Assembly: GCF_900102885.1 (NCBI RefSeq)
Contig: NZ_FNGE01000003.1
Location: forward strand, 124,001 to 188,000
Source: Paracoccus chinensis
Lineage (GTDB): Bacteria > Pseudomonadota > Alphaproteobacteria > Rhodobacterales > Rhodobacteraceae
Direction: 5' to 3'
DNA: 64,000 bases
A program made the translations under genes and the position numbers. Under the pieces are notes generated by a model. It searched no databases, was not told where the DNA came from, and saw only the letters and a list, made by a program, of their open reading frames with translations. Of this stretch, positions 55,540 to 63,652 are shown piece by piece (positions within the stretch are counted from its first letter, which is position 1; every line of letters starts with the position of its first letter).

Positions 55540-56337
55540 TCAAGCCTTCTCGGCCACCTTGGCCGCGTCCCACAGCGCGTCCATTTCCTCCAGCGTCGAC
55601 TCCTCGGGGCGCCGACCCTGAACGGCGAGGGCGGCCTCGATTGACTGGAAGCGGCGGGTGAACTTGGCGTTGGCGCCGCGCAGGGCTTCCTCGGGGTCGA
55701 TATTCAGGTGTCGGGCGAGGTTCGCCATCACGAACAACAGGTCGCCGAACTCCTCGGCCAGATGCGCGGGGTCGGCGCTGCTCTTGGCGGCAACCAGTTC
55801 GGCCGTTTCCTCGCGGATCTTGTCCAGGACCTGCTCGGTCGCGGGCCAGTCAAAGCCTACCCGCGCCGCGCGGTTCTGCAACTTGATCGCGCGGGTCAGC
55901 GCGGGCAGCCCCAGCGCCACGCCGTCCAGCGTCCCACGTTCGGCCTTGGCGGCACGTTCCCTGGCCTTGATCGCCTCCCAGTCGCGGACCTGCTGCTCGG
56001 CCGACTTGTCGCGGGATTCGTCGCCGAAGATATGGGGGTGACGCGCGATCAGCTTGTCGGAAATCGCCCGCGCCACGTCGGCAAAGTCGAACATGCCCTT
56101 TTCCGTCGCCATCTGCGCGTGGAAGACTACCTGCAGCAGCAGGTCGCCCAGTTCTCCGGGCAGCTCGTCCCAGGCCTCGCGGGTGATGGCGTCGGCGACC
56201 TCGTGCGCTTCCTCGATGGTGTAGGGCGCGATCGAGGCGAAGTCCTGCTCGATGTCCCAGGGGCAGCCGGTCTGCGGGTCGCGCAGCGCGGCCATGATGT
56301 CGATCAGGCGGCGGGTTTCGGCGGTTGCGTCGGACAT
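55540..56337 (-). CDS. mazG: Nucleoside triphosphate pyrophosphohydrolase MazG
   Basis: A 265-residue MazG with two MazG-fold domains, hydrolysing NTPs to NMP and PPi. The N-terminal domain has CPWDIEQDFASIAPYTIEEA and HEVADAI, and the second domain EETAELVAAKSS with LAEEFGDLLFVMANLAR, carrying the EExxE...ExxD metal-binding pattern. The start at 56337 (AAGGAAC upstream) gives the normal length; the 639-residue open frame through it is antisense to yajC-secD and is not real. Confidence 0.95.
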   Translation of the reverse strand: MSDATAETRRLIDIMAALRDPQTGCPWDIEQDFASIAPYTIEEAHEVADAITREAWDELPGELGDLLLQVVFHAQMATEKGMFDFADVARAISDKLIARHPHIFGDESRDKSAEQQVRDWEAIKARERAAKAERGTLDGVALGLPALTRAIKLQNRAARVGFDWPATEQVLDKIREETAELVAAKSSADPAHLAEEFGDLLFVMANLARHLNIDPEEALRGANAKFTRRFQSIEAALAVQGRRPEESTLEEMDALWDAAKVAEKA

Positions 56338-56544
56338 GGGCGGCGTTCCTTGGAAGGGCAGGGCCTCACGAAGACACGAGCGGCGGGGCAGAGTCCACCT
56401 CTGGCCCCCGCGTTCGTGACCTGACCACGCCCGGGGGACGGCGGCTGTTTCTGGACAAGGGCCCTGGCTCCGACTAGGTTCCGCGCCAATCCGCCGCCGG
56501 GGCCCTGGTCCTGGCGTTCCCTGACCCTGCGACAAGGATCGCCC

Positions 56545-56880
56545 ATGTTCGTCACCCCTGCCTACGCCCAGGCCGCGGCTCCTGCCGCTGGCGGAGCCGC
56601 CGCGTTCGCCCAGTTCGTCCCCCTGATCCTGGTCTTCCTGATCATGTATTTCCTGATCATGCGGCCCCAGCAGAAGAAGATGCGCCTGCACCGCGAGATG
56701 ATCGCGGCCCTGAAGAAGGGCGACAACGTCATCACCCAGGGCGGCATCATCGGCAAGGTCGTCGGCGTCCGCGACGAGGAGATCGAGGTGGAGATCGCCC
56801 AAGGCGTCCGCATCCGCGTCGTCCGCGCCACCATCGCGCAGGTGGTCAACCGCGCCGCGCCCGTCGCCGCGAACAGCTGA
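56545..56880 (+). CDS. yajC: Preprotein translocase subunit YajC
   Basis: A 111-residue YajC. One TM helix (FVPLILVFLIMYFLIM) precedes the conserved RPQQKKMRLHREMIAALKKG and DNVITQGGIIGKVVGV segments of the cytoplasmic beta domain. It belongs to the SecDF-YajC complex that assists SecYEG. It is the first gene of the yajC-secD-secF operon. The 207-base gap to divergent mazG contains no recognised element. Confidence 0.95.
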   Translation: MFVTPAYAQAAAPAAGGAAAFAQFVPLILVFLIMYFLIMRPQQKKMRLHREMIAALKKGDNVITQGGIIGKVVGVRDEEIEVEIAQGVRIRVVRATIAQVVNRAAPVAANS

Positions 56881-56895
56881 AGCAGCAGAGCCACC

Positions 56896-58560
56896 ATGCT
56901 GCAGATCCCGACCTGGAAACGCGTCCTCATCCTCGGCATCGTCCTGGTGGGGCTGCTTTATGCGATGCCGAACCTGTTCTATCAGCGGGTGGAAACGCAT
57001 AACGACGCGATCACCGCGGCCGAGCGGGCCGGGTTCGAGACGCCCGAGCAGGCTGCCGCCCGGTCCCTGTGGCCGGACTGGCTGCCGTCTTCGCTGGTCA
57101 ACCTGGGACTGGATCTGCGCGGCGGCGCCCATCTTCTGGGCGAGGTCAATGTCGAGGAAGTCTATGCTTCGCGCATGACCGGCCTCTGGCCGGAACTGCG
57201 CGACGCCTTGGCGGCCAAGCGCGACGTGCTGGGCGCGGTTCGCCGCGTGCCTGGCCCGCCCGACCAGCTGCATGTCGAGATCGGCAATCCCGACCAGATG
57301 GCGCGCGCAGTGGAAATCGCCCGCGGTCTTGCCGCGCCGGTCGTGTCGCTGTCCGGGGCGGGTGCCTCCAGCCTCGACATCACGGCACAGGGCGCGACCA
57401 TGATCGTGCAGCTGTCCCAGGCCGAGCGCGCCGCGACAGACGACCGCACCATCCAGCAATCGCTGGAAATCGTGCGCCGCCGGGTGGACGAGGTCGGCAC
57501 CCGCGAGCCCACGATCCAGCGCCAGGGCAAGGACCGCATCCTGATCCAGGTGCCCGGCATCGGTTCGGCCGAGGAACTGAAGGAACTGATCGGCACCACC
57601 GCCAAGCTGACCTTCAACCCGGTGGTCGGGCGCGGCACCGACCCGAACGTGCAGGCGGGCCTGGGCAACATCGTCGTGCCGTCGATGGACGAGCCGGGCG
57701 TGTACTATACGCTTGCCGAGGCGCCCGTGGTCACCGGCGAGGACCTGACCGACGCCCGGCCCAGCTTCGACCAGAACGGCCAGCCGGCCGTGGACTTCCG
57801 CTTCGGCCCGCAGGGCGCGCGCCGCTTCGGCGCCTATACCTCGGCCAACATCGGCCAGCCCTTCGCCATCGTGCTGGACAACCAGGTGATCTCGGCCCCC
57901 GTGATCCGACAGGCGATCACCACCGGCTCGGGCCAGATCTCGGGCGCCATGACGGTGGACGAGTCGACCCAGCTAGCCGTTCTGCTGCGCGCGGGCGCGC
58001 TGCCCGCGGAAATGACCTTCCTTGAAGAACGGACCATCGGGCCGGAACTGGGGCAGGATTCGATCGACGCGGGCACCAAGGCCGCGAGCATCGGGACCGT
58101 CCTGGTCGTCGGCTACATCGTGGCCAGCTACGGGCTGTTCGGCGTCTTCGCCTCGGTCGCCGTCATCGTCAACGTCATCCTGATCCTCGCGATCATGGGG
58201 GCGATGGGAGCCACGCTGACGCTGCCGGGCATCGCGGGGATCGTGCTGACGGTCGGCACCGCGGTCGATGCCAACGTCATCATCTACGAACGCATCCGCG
58301 AGGAACTGCGGGCCGGAAAGAAGGTGGTCAAGGCCATCGACGACGGCTTCAACGAGGCGATGAGCGCCATCATCGACGCCAACGTCACCACCTTCATCGC
58401 CGCGCTGGTGATGTTCTTCCTAGGCTCGGGCCCGGTAAAGGGCTTCGCCGTGACGCTGGTCATCGGCATCGTCACCTCGGTCTTCACCGCGATCTACCTG
58501 ACGCGGCTGATGATCGTGTTCTGGCTGGAACGCCGCCGTCCCGCGGCCCTGGTCCTCTAA
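56896..58560 (+). CDS. secD: Protein translocase subunit SecD
   Basis: A 554-residue SecD: one N-terminal TM helix, a large periplasmic P1 domain beginning at the conserved LGLDLRGGAHLLGEV, and a C-terminal RND-like five-TM bundle (VGTAVDANVIIYERIREELR). It uses the proton gradient to pull exported proteins through SecYEG. The start has AGCAGAGCC upstream, a weak site, but spacing of 15 bases from yajC fits an operon. secF follows after 12 bases. Confidence 0.97.
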   Translation: MLQIPTWKRVLILGIVLVGLLYAMPNLFYQRVETHNDAITAAERAGFETPEQAAARSLWPDWLPSSLVNLGLDLRGGAHLLGEVNVEEVYASRMTGLWPELRDALAAKRDVLGAVRRVPGPPDQLHVEIGNPDQMARAVEIARGLAAPVVSLSGAGASSLDITAQGATMIVQLSQAERAATDDRTIQQSLEIVRRRVDEVGTREPTIQRQGKDRILIQVPGIGSAEELKELIGTTAKLTFNPVVGRGTDPNVQAGLGNIVVPSMDEPGVYYTLAEAPVVTGEDLTDARPSFDQNGQPAVDFRFGPQGARRFGAYTSANIGQPFAIVLDNQVISAPVIRQAITTGSGQISGAMTVDESTQLAVLLRAGALPAEMTFLEERTIGPELGQDSIDAGTKAASIGTVLVVGYIVASYGLFGVFASVAVIVNVILILAIMGAMGATLTLPGIAGIVLTVGTAVDANVIIYERIREELRAGKKVVKAIDDGFNEAMSAIIDANVTTFIAALVMFFLGSGPVKGFAVTLVIGIVTSVFTAIYLTRLMIVFWLERRRPAALVL

Positions 58561-58572
58561 GGGGAAACCTTC

Positions 58573-59568
58573 ATGGCATTCCGTCTGAAACTCGTCCCCG
58601 ACAACACGAAGATCGACTTCTTCCGCTGGCAGTGGCTGACGACCGGCATCTCCGGTCTCGCGATGGTGGCATCGGTCATCATCGTCCTGACCATGGGGCT
58701 GAACTTCGGCATTGACTTCAAGGGCGGCACGACCATCCGCTCGGAAAGCCCGACCGAGTTCTCGGTGTCCGAGTACCGCGACGCGCTGGCCGGGCTGGAC
58801 CTGGGCGACGTGTCCATCACCGAGGTCTTCGACCCCTCCTTCGGCCCCGACCGCCATGTGGCGCAGATCCGCATCGGCACCACGAACGAGACCGGCTCGG
58901 TCACGCCCGAGGAACTGAACCGGATCGAGGCCGCGCTGCGCGAGGTCGATCCCGGCGTCACCTTCGCGGCCGTGGAATCCGTCGGCCCCAAGGTCTCGGA
59001 CGAGCTGATCAGGACCGCCGTCTACGCGGTGGGCGCGGCGACCATCGGCATCCTGTTCTACATCTGGCTGCGCTTTGAATGGCAGTTCGCGGTGGGCGCG
59101 GTGACGGCGCTGGTCCATGACGTGCTGGTGACCGTCGGCATCTTCTCGCTGTTCCAGTTGCGCTTCGACCTGACCACCATCGCCGCGCTGCTGACGATCT
59201 TGGGCTATTCGGTCAACGACACGGTGGTCGTCTTCGACCGGCTGCGCGAGAACCTCATCAAGTTCAAGACCATGCCGCTGATCGACGTCATGAACCTGAC
59301 GGTGAACGAGACGCTGTCGCGCACGGTGATGACCGCCATGACCACGGCCTTGGCCCTGGGCGCGCTGCTGATCTGGGGCGGGGACGTGATCCGTGGCTTC
59401 GTCTTCGCGATGTTCCTGGGCGTGTTCATCGGCGCCTATTCGACCGTGTACCTTGCGAAAAGCGTCGTGCTGTGGCTGGGCGTACGCCGCGACTGGGGCA
59501 AGCCCGAGAAGAGCGCCCGGGCCGAGCGGGACGAACTGTCGGGCACGCCCTTTCAGGACACGCCCTGA
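58573..59568 (+). CDS. secF: Protein translocase subunit SecF
   Basis: A 331-residue SecF partner of SecD: a first TM helix, the periplasmic domain with the LNFGIDFKGGTTIRSE motif, and an RND-type membrane domain (GYSVNDTVVVFDRLRENLIK and NETLSRTVMTAMTTALAL). Its stop overlaps the start of the Mth938-like gene (TGATG). A charged C-terminus of about 25 residues lies in the cytoplasm. Confidence 0.97.
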   Translation: MAFRLKLVPDNTKIDFFRWQWLTTGISGLAMVASVIIVLTMGLNFGIDFKGGTTIRSESPTEFSVSEYRDALAGLDLGDVSITEVFDPSFGPDRHVAQIRIGTTNETGSVTPEELNRIEAALREVDPGVTFAAVESVGPKVSDELIRTAVYAVGAATIGILFYIWLRFEWQFAVGAVTALVHDVLVTVGIFSLFQLRFDLTTIAALLTILGYSVNDTVVVFDRLRENLIKFKTMPLIDVMNLTVNETLSRTVMTAMTTALALGALLIWGGDVIRGFVFAMFLGVFIGAYSTVYLAKSVVLWLGVRRDWGKPEKSARAERDELSGTPFQDTP

Positions 59569-59921
59569 TGGCCATGCGCGAAAGCGACTATCCCGGGGGC
59601 GTTCCGGTGGACGGCTACGGGCGGGGCTTCTTCCGCGTGGAAGGGCAGGTCCATCGCGGCGCCCTGATCGTCACCGCCGACGGCGTCCGGACCTGGTCGG
59701 GGCTTGAGGATGCGGCGCCCCTGGTGGCGCTTGGGGGCAGGATCGACGTGCTGTTCCTGGGCATGGGCGCCGACATCGCCCATCCGCCTGCCGCGCTGGT
59801 GGCCCTGCTGGAAGACGCCGGGCTGATGGTCGAGCCTATGTCCACCCCCAGCGCCGCGCGCAGCTACAACATCACGCTGTCCGAGGGGCGGCGGGTCGCC
59901 TGCGCCCTGCTTCCCGTCTGA
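59568..59921 (+). CDS. Mth938-like domain protein (DUF498)
   Basis: A 117-residue protein of the Mth938/DUF498 fold ([37 protein letters not shown]; a [21 protein letters not shown]-terminus). The mitochondrial homologue NDUFAF3 is a complex I assembly factor; the bacterial function is unknown. In alphaproteobacteria this gene is typically found directly after secDF, as here, with start and stop overlapping (TGATG). It is followed nine bases later by ccmA. Confidence 0.9.
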   Translation: MAMRESDYPGGVPVDGYGRGFFRVEGQVHRGALIVTADGVRTWSGLEDAAPLVALGGRIDVLFLGMGADIAHPPAALVALLEDAGLMVEPMSTPSAARSYNITLSEGRRVACALLPV

Positions 59922-59929
59922 GGTCCGGC

Positions 59930-60565
59930 ATGGGCGTGCTCGTCCAGGCGCATGACCTCGCCGTGTCGCGCGGCGGCCGGCGCGCGGTCGAGGGCGTCGG
60001 CTTCACCCTGTCGGCGGGCGAGGCGCTGATCCTGCGCGGACCCAACGGCATCGGCAAGACGACCCTGCTGCGGACGGTGGCGGGGCTCCAGCCCCCGGCC
60101 GGGGGCCGGATTGAGGCAGATCCCGACGCCATCGCCTATGCCGCCCATGCGGACGGGTTGAAGGGCGCGCTGAGCGTGGCCGAGAACCTGCGCTTCTGGC
60201 GCGATGTCTTTGGCGGACCGCCCGTGGAGCCCGCGCTTGAGGCCATGAACCTGACCCAACTGGCCGGACGGCCCGCCGCGATGCTGTCGGCGGGGCAGAA
60301 ACGCCGCTTGGGGCTTGCGCGCCTTCTGGTCACCGGCCGCCCGGTCTGGGTGCTGGACGAGCCAACGGTGTCGCTGGACGCGGGTTCGGTCGCGCTGTTT
60401 GCGGATGCGGTGCGCGCCCATCTGGCGGCGCAGGGAGCGGCGCTGATCGCCACGCACATCGACCTTGGCCTGCCCGAGGCGCGGGTGCTGGACCTCGGCG
60501 CGCATCGGGCAACCGCCACGGCCCCCTCGCGTGCGCCTGCGAGCTTCGACGAGGCCTTCGGATGA
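59930..60565 (+). CDS. ccmA: Haem exporter ATP-binding protein CcmA
   Basis: A 211-residue ABC ATPase of cytochrome c maturation. Walker [10 protein letters not shown] (37-45), signature [15 protein letters not shown], Walker [13 protein letters not shown] and the H-loop ATHIDLG are present. With CcmB it drives release of holo-CcmE from CcmC. It is the first gene of a ccmA-B-C-D-G cluster equivalent to helABCDX of Rhodobacter capsulatus, and lies in the same direction as secDF. Confidence 0.95.
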   Translation: MGVLVQAHDLAVSRGGRRAVEGVGFTLSAGEALILRGPNGIGKTTLLRTVAGLQPPAGGRIEADPDAIAYAAHADGLKGALSVAENLRFWRDVFGGPPVEPALEAMNLTQLAGRPAAMLSAGQKRRLGLARLLVTGRPVWVLDEPTVSLDAGSVALFADAVRAHLAAQGAALIATHIDLGLPEARVLDLGAHRATATAPSRAPASFDEAFG

Positions 60566-60605
60566 GAAACCTCCCCAGCGTGGAACTGCCCGGACAGGAA
60601 CGCCC

Positions 60606-61262
60606 ATGCTCGCGCTGCTGATCCGCGACCTGAGGCTTGCCACGCGGGCAGGGGGCGGCTTCGGGCTGGGCCTCGCCTTCTTCCTGATCGTCTGCACGCT
60701 GGTGCCCTTCGGCGTCGGTCCCGAGGGCGGGACGCTGGCCCTGATCGCGCCCGGCATCCTTTGGGTCGGCGCGCTGCTGGCTTGCCTGCTGTCGCTGGAC
60801 CGCATCTTCGCGCTGGACTGGGAGGACGGCAGCCTCGACCTGCTGGCTACCGCCCCCGTGCCGATGGAGGGCGCGGTGCTGGTCAAGGCGGCGGCCCACT
60901 GGATCACCACCGGCCTGCCGCTGGTGGTGGCCGCGCCCGTCTTCGGCATCCTGCTGCACCTGCCCTCGGGCGCGCAGGGCTGGCTGGTCGCGGCGCTGCT
61001 GCTGGGGACGCCCGCGCTGTCGATGCTGGGCGCCTTCGGGGCGGCCCTGACGGTGGGCCTGCGGCGGGGCGGGCTGCTGATGTCGCTGCTGGTCCTGCCG
61101 CTTTACGTGCCCACCCTGATCTTCGGGGCCGAGGCGGTGCGACGCGGGGCCGCAGGGGGCGACGGGACGACGCCCTTGGTGCTTCTGGCCGGGATCACCC
61201 TTGCTACGCTGGCCGCAATCCCCTTTGCGGCCGCCGGCGCGCTGAGGGTCAACCTGCGGTGA
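60606..61262 (+). CDS. ccmB: Haem exporter membrane protein CcmB
   Basis: A 218-residue six-TM CcmB. Recognisable are LALLIRDLRLATRAGGGFGL at the N-terminus, ALDWEDGSLDLLATAP (the typical CcmB loop) and the GAFGAALTVGLRRGGLLMSL region. The start at 60606 has ACAGGAA upstream; the 47-residue extension overlaps ccmA. The gap of 40 bases to ccmA is the largest in the cluster. Confidence 0.95.
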   Translation: MLALLIRDLRLATRAGGGFGLGLAFFLIVCTLVPFGVGPEGGTLALIAPGILWVGALLACLLSLDRIFALDWEDGSLDLLATAPVPMEGAVLVKAAAHWITTGLPLVVAAPVFGILLHLPSGAQGWLVAALLLGTPALSMLGAFGAALTVGLRRGGLLMSLLVLPLYVPTLIFGAEAVRRGAAGGDGTTPLVLLAGITLATLAAIPFAAAGALRVNLR

Positions 61263-61304
61263 GGGGGCTTCACGCGGTCCTCCCGCCCGGCTAGAGGAAG
61301 CAGC

Positions 61305-62030
61305 ATGTCGATCTGGGAATACGCCAACCCCGTCAAGTTCATGCGCACCTCGGGCGCGGTTCTGCCGTGGCTGATAGGCGCCACGGCGATCTGCCTGCCG
61401 GTGGGCCTGATCTGGGGCTGGACGGTGCCCGAGGACTACAAGCAGGGCGCGACCGTCAAGATCATGTTCCTGCACGTGCCTTCGGCGATGATGGCGATCA
61501 ACATCTGGGTCATGATGCTGGTGACCTCGCTGATCTGGCTGATCCGCCGCCATCATGTCAGCGCGCTGGCCGCCCGCGCGGCGGCCCCTATCGGCGCGGT
61601 GATGACGGTCATGGCGCTGGTCACGGGCGCCGTCTGGGGCCAGCCGACCTGGGGGACCTGGTGGGAATGGGACCCGCGCCTGACCTCGTTCCTGATCCTG
61701 TTGCTGTTCTATCTGGGCTACATGGCCCTGTGGTCCGCGATCGAGAACCCGGACAACGCGGCCGACCTGACCGGGGTCATGTGCCTTGTGGGTTCCGTCT
61801 TCGCCTTCCTGTCGCGCTATGCGGCGCATTTCTGGAACCAGGGGCTGCACCAGGGATCGACCATCAGCGTCGCGCCGGGGGACCGGATCAGCTCGGTCTA
61901 CAGCTATCCGCTGTATACCTGCATGCTGGGGTTCTTCCTGCTGTTCGTGACGCTGCTGCTGATCCGCACCCGGACCGAGATCCGCCGCCGCCGCACCGCG
62001 GCCCTGCTGGCAAGGGAGATGCGCGCATGA
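61305..62030 (+). CDS. ccmC: Haem-handling membrane protein CcmC
   Basis: A 241-residue six-TM CcmC. The tryptophan-rich haem-binding WWD-type motif is seen as WGTWWEWDPRLTS. The two conserved axial histidines are in the periplasmic loops (IMFLHVPSAMM and RYAAHFWNQGLHQG). It loads haem onto CcmE. The stop overlaps the ccmD start (ATGA). Confidence 0.96.
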   Translation: MSIWEYANPVKFMRTSGAVLPWLIGATAICLPVGLIWGWTVPEDYKQGATVKIMFLHVPSAMMAINIWVMMLVTSLIWLIRRHHVSALAARAAAPIGAVMTVMALVTGAVWGQPTWGTWWEWDPRLTSFLILLLFYLGYMALWSAIENPDNAADLTGVMCLVGSVFAFLSRYAAHFWNQGLHQGSTISVAPGDRISSVYSYPLYTCMLGFFLLFVTLLLIRTRTEIRRRRTAALLAREMRA

Positions 62031-62173
62031 TCGCCGAACTCGGCCGCCACGCGGCTCCGGTCCTTGCGGCCTGGACCATCTCGGGCGTCCTGATCGTCGG
62101 GCTGATCGCCCAGACGATGGTTGCTGCCTCGCGCGCCCGGCGCGCGCTGGAGAAGGTGGAACGCCGTGGCTAG
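62027..62173 (+). CDS. ccmD: Haem exporter small subunit CcmD
   Basis: A 48-residue single-TM protein (APVLAAWTISGVLIVGLIAQ) with a basic C-terminal tail (SRARRALEKVERRG), as expected for CcmD, which stabilises the CcmC-CcmE complex and its link to CcmAB. It starts inside the ccmC stop (ATGA) and overlaps ccmG by eight bases. It was recognised from position and topology. Confidence 0.88.
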   Translation: MIAELGRHAAPVLAAWTISGVLIVGLIAQTMVAASRARRALEKVERRG

Positions 62174-62711
62174 GATCTCTCCCCTTGTCGCCATTCCGCC
62201 TCTGGCCTTCGCGGGGCTGGCCGCCATGTTCCTGTGGGGCATGGGGCGCGAGGACCCGACCGCGCTGCCCTCGGCCCTGGTGGGGCGGCAGGCGCCCGCG
62301 GTGCCAGCAACGACGCTGCCCGGCAAGCGGCAGCTGACCGACGCCGACCTGCGCGGTGGAGAGGTGACGCTGGTCAACTTCTGGGCCAGCTGGTGCCCGC
62401 CCTGCCGGGCCGAGCATCCGACGCTGGAAGCCCTGACGGCCGAGGGGATCAACGTGGTCGGCATCGACCTCAAGGACCCCGAGCCTGCCGCGCTGCGCTT
62501 CCTGGCCGAGCATGGCGATCCCTTCGCCGCGCTGGCGACCGACCCGCAGGGCCGCACGGCGATCGAATGGGGCGTGACCGCCCCGCCCGAGACCTTCATC
62601 CTGGACGGAGAGGGCAACATCCTTCACCGTCACGCGGGTCCGCTGATCCGCGAGGATTACACCAACCGCTTCCGTCCCGAGCTGGACAAGGCACTGGCCG
62701 CCGAGCGGTGA
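62166..62711 (+). CDS. ccmG: Thiol:disulfide interchange protein CcmG/DsbE
   Basis: A 181-residue membrane-anchored thioredoxin (HelX in Rhodobacter). One N-terminal TM anchor (PPLAFAGLAAMFLWG) is followed by a thioredoxin fold with the active site WCPPC (Trp76-Cys80) and the CcmG-specific GVTAPPETFILDGEG. It reduces apocytochrome c haem-binding cysteines in the periplasm. The start is GTG 62166 inside the end of ccmD; the ATG/TTG further upstream lies in ccmD. The ccmE, ccmF and ccmH genes are elsewhere. Confidence 0.93.
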   Translation: MARISPLVAIPPLAFAGLAAMFLWGMGREDPTALPSALVGRQAPAVPATTLPGKRQLTDADLRGGEVTLVNFWASWCPPCRAEHPTLEALTAEGINVVGIDLKDPEPAALRFLAEHGDPFAALATDPQGRTAIEWGVTAPPETFILDGEGNILHRHAGPLIREDYTNRFRPELDKALAAER

Positions 62712-62714
62712 GGG

Positions 62715-62736
62715 CAGGGCGGCTGTCGCCGCCCTG
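62715..62736. terminator. Hairpin between convergent ccmG and RTX genes
   Basis: CAGGGCGGC (62715-62723) pairs perfectly with GCCGCCCTG (62728-62736) around a four-base loop. There is no U-tract on either side; it probably limits read-through in both directions. Confidence 0.5.
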
Positions 62737-62744
62737 AGCCCGGA

Positions 62745-63542
62745 TCACCAGATGAAGTCGTCCACGCCCAGGCTGGAGAGCGAGGTCCACTCGATCTTCA
62801 GCGAGGCCGTGCCATCGTTGAAGAAGACATGACCGCCCGATTGGGTCAGGTGCTCGCGCACGTCGGCGAAGGTGTCGAGGCCTGCGAAGCTGCGCAGGTC
62901 GATCTGGTCGTCGTCGCTGCTGTCGTTGAAGGTGCGGATCGTGTCCTGCCCGCCGTTGAAGACCAAGCGGTCATCGCCCTCAGCCCCGCGCAGCAGGGCA
63001 TTGCCCGGGCCGCCATCCAGAGTGTCGTTGCCTTCGCCCGCCGCCAGGTCGTCATTGCCTGCCCCGCCGAGGATCAGGTCGTTGCCTTCGCCGCCGATGA
63101 CGATGTCGTTGCCGGCGCCCGCTTTCAGCGTGTCGTTCCCCTCGCCGCCGAAGACCCGGTCGCCGCCCGCACCGGAGATGACGTTGTCGTTCCCTTCGCC
63201 TGCGTTGATCGAATCCGAGCCGCTGCCCGCGCGGATTGTGTCATTGCCATCATCGGCGTTGATGCGGTTGTTGCCCTCACCGCCATCGATGAAGTCGTTG
63301 CCGTCATCGTCGGTGATCAGGTCGTTGCCTGCGCCGCCCCACAGGCTGTCATTGCCGTCGTCGCCGATGATCCGGTCATCCCCGGCCTCGCCCCAGAGGC
63401 GGTCATCGCCATCGCCACCGACAAGGGTATCGTTGCCGGCCCGCCCCCAGAGACGGTCGTCGCCCCCGCGCCCGCGGATGAGGTCACCCAGGGGTGTGCC
63501 GACAAGACTGTTGTCGTCGTCGTTGCCATTGATGGTCGCCAT
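62745..63542 (-). CDS. RTX (haemolysin-type calcium-binding) repeat protein
   Basis: A 265-residue secreted-type protein made almost entirely of RTX nonapeptides. Residues 24-203 are exactly 20 consecutive GGxGxDxLx-like units (for example GRAGNDTLV, GGDGDDRLW, GGEGNDTLK). Residues 204-265 resemble the C-terminal region of type I secreted RTX proteins and end LGVDDFIW. There is no N-terminal signal peptide or enzymatic domain, consistent with type I secretion via HlyBD/TolC-like machinery not present here. CAAGGAGAC precedes ATG 63542. The function is unknown; a calcium-binding matrix or surface protein is possible. Confidence 0.9.
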   Translation of the reverse strand: MATINGNDDDNSLVGTPLGDLIRGRGGDDRLWGRAGNDTLVGGDGDDRLWGEAGDDRIIGDDGNDSLWGGAGNDLITDDDGNDFIDGGEGNNRINADDGNDTIRAGSGSDSINAGEGNDNVISGAGGDRVFGGEGNDTLKAGAGNDIVIGGEGNDLILGGAGNDDLAAGEGNDTLDGGPGNALLRGAEGDDRLVFNGGQDTIRTFNDSSDDDQIDLRSFAGLDTFADVREHLTQSGGHVFFNDGTASLKIEWTSLSSLGVDDFIW

Positions 63543-63652
63543 GTCGCGTCTCCTTGTCTGACCCGGTGTAGGTCAGAAAGGGTAGGCGCAGACCCGTGTG
63601 GCGCCCGCATGACAAACCCGGGATCATCGGCGATCCGGCGGGAAACCGCCCG

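Noticed and set aside
57000..57459. N-terminal extension of MazG suggested by a 639-codon open frame
   Set aside because: The extra 370 residues lie antisense to yajC and secD. MazG has its normal length and a ribosome site from 56337.
60330..62633. 767-codon minus-strand open frame
   Set aside because: It is antisense to the ccm cluster, whose products are all recognisable; composition is low-complexity.
62745..63542. CRISPR-like or satellite DNA repeat
   Set aside because: The periodicity is 27 bases in frame and encodes RTX nonapeptides with varied codons; there are no identical repeats with unique spacers.
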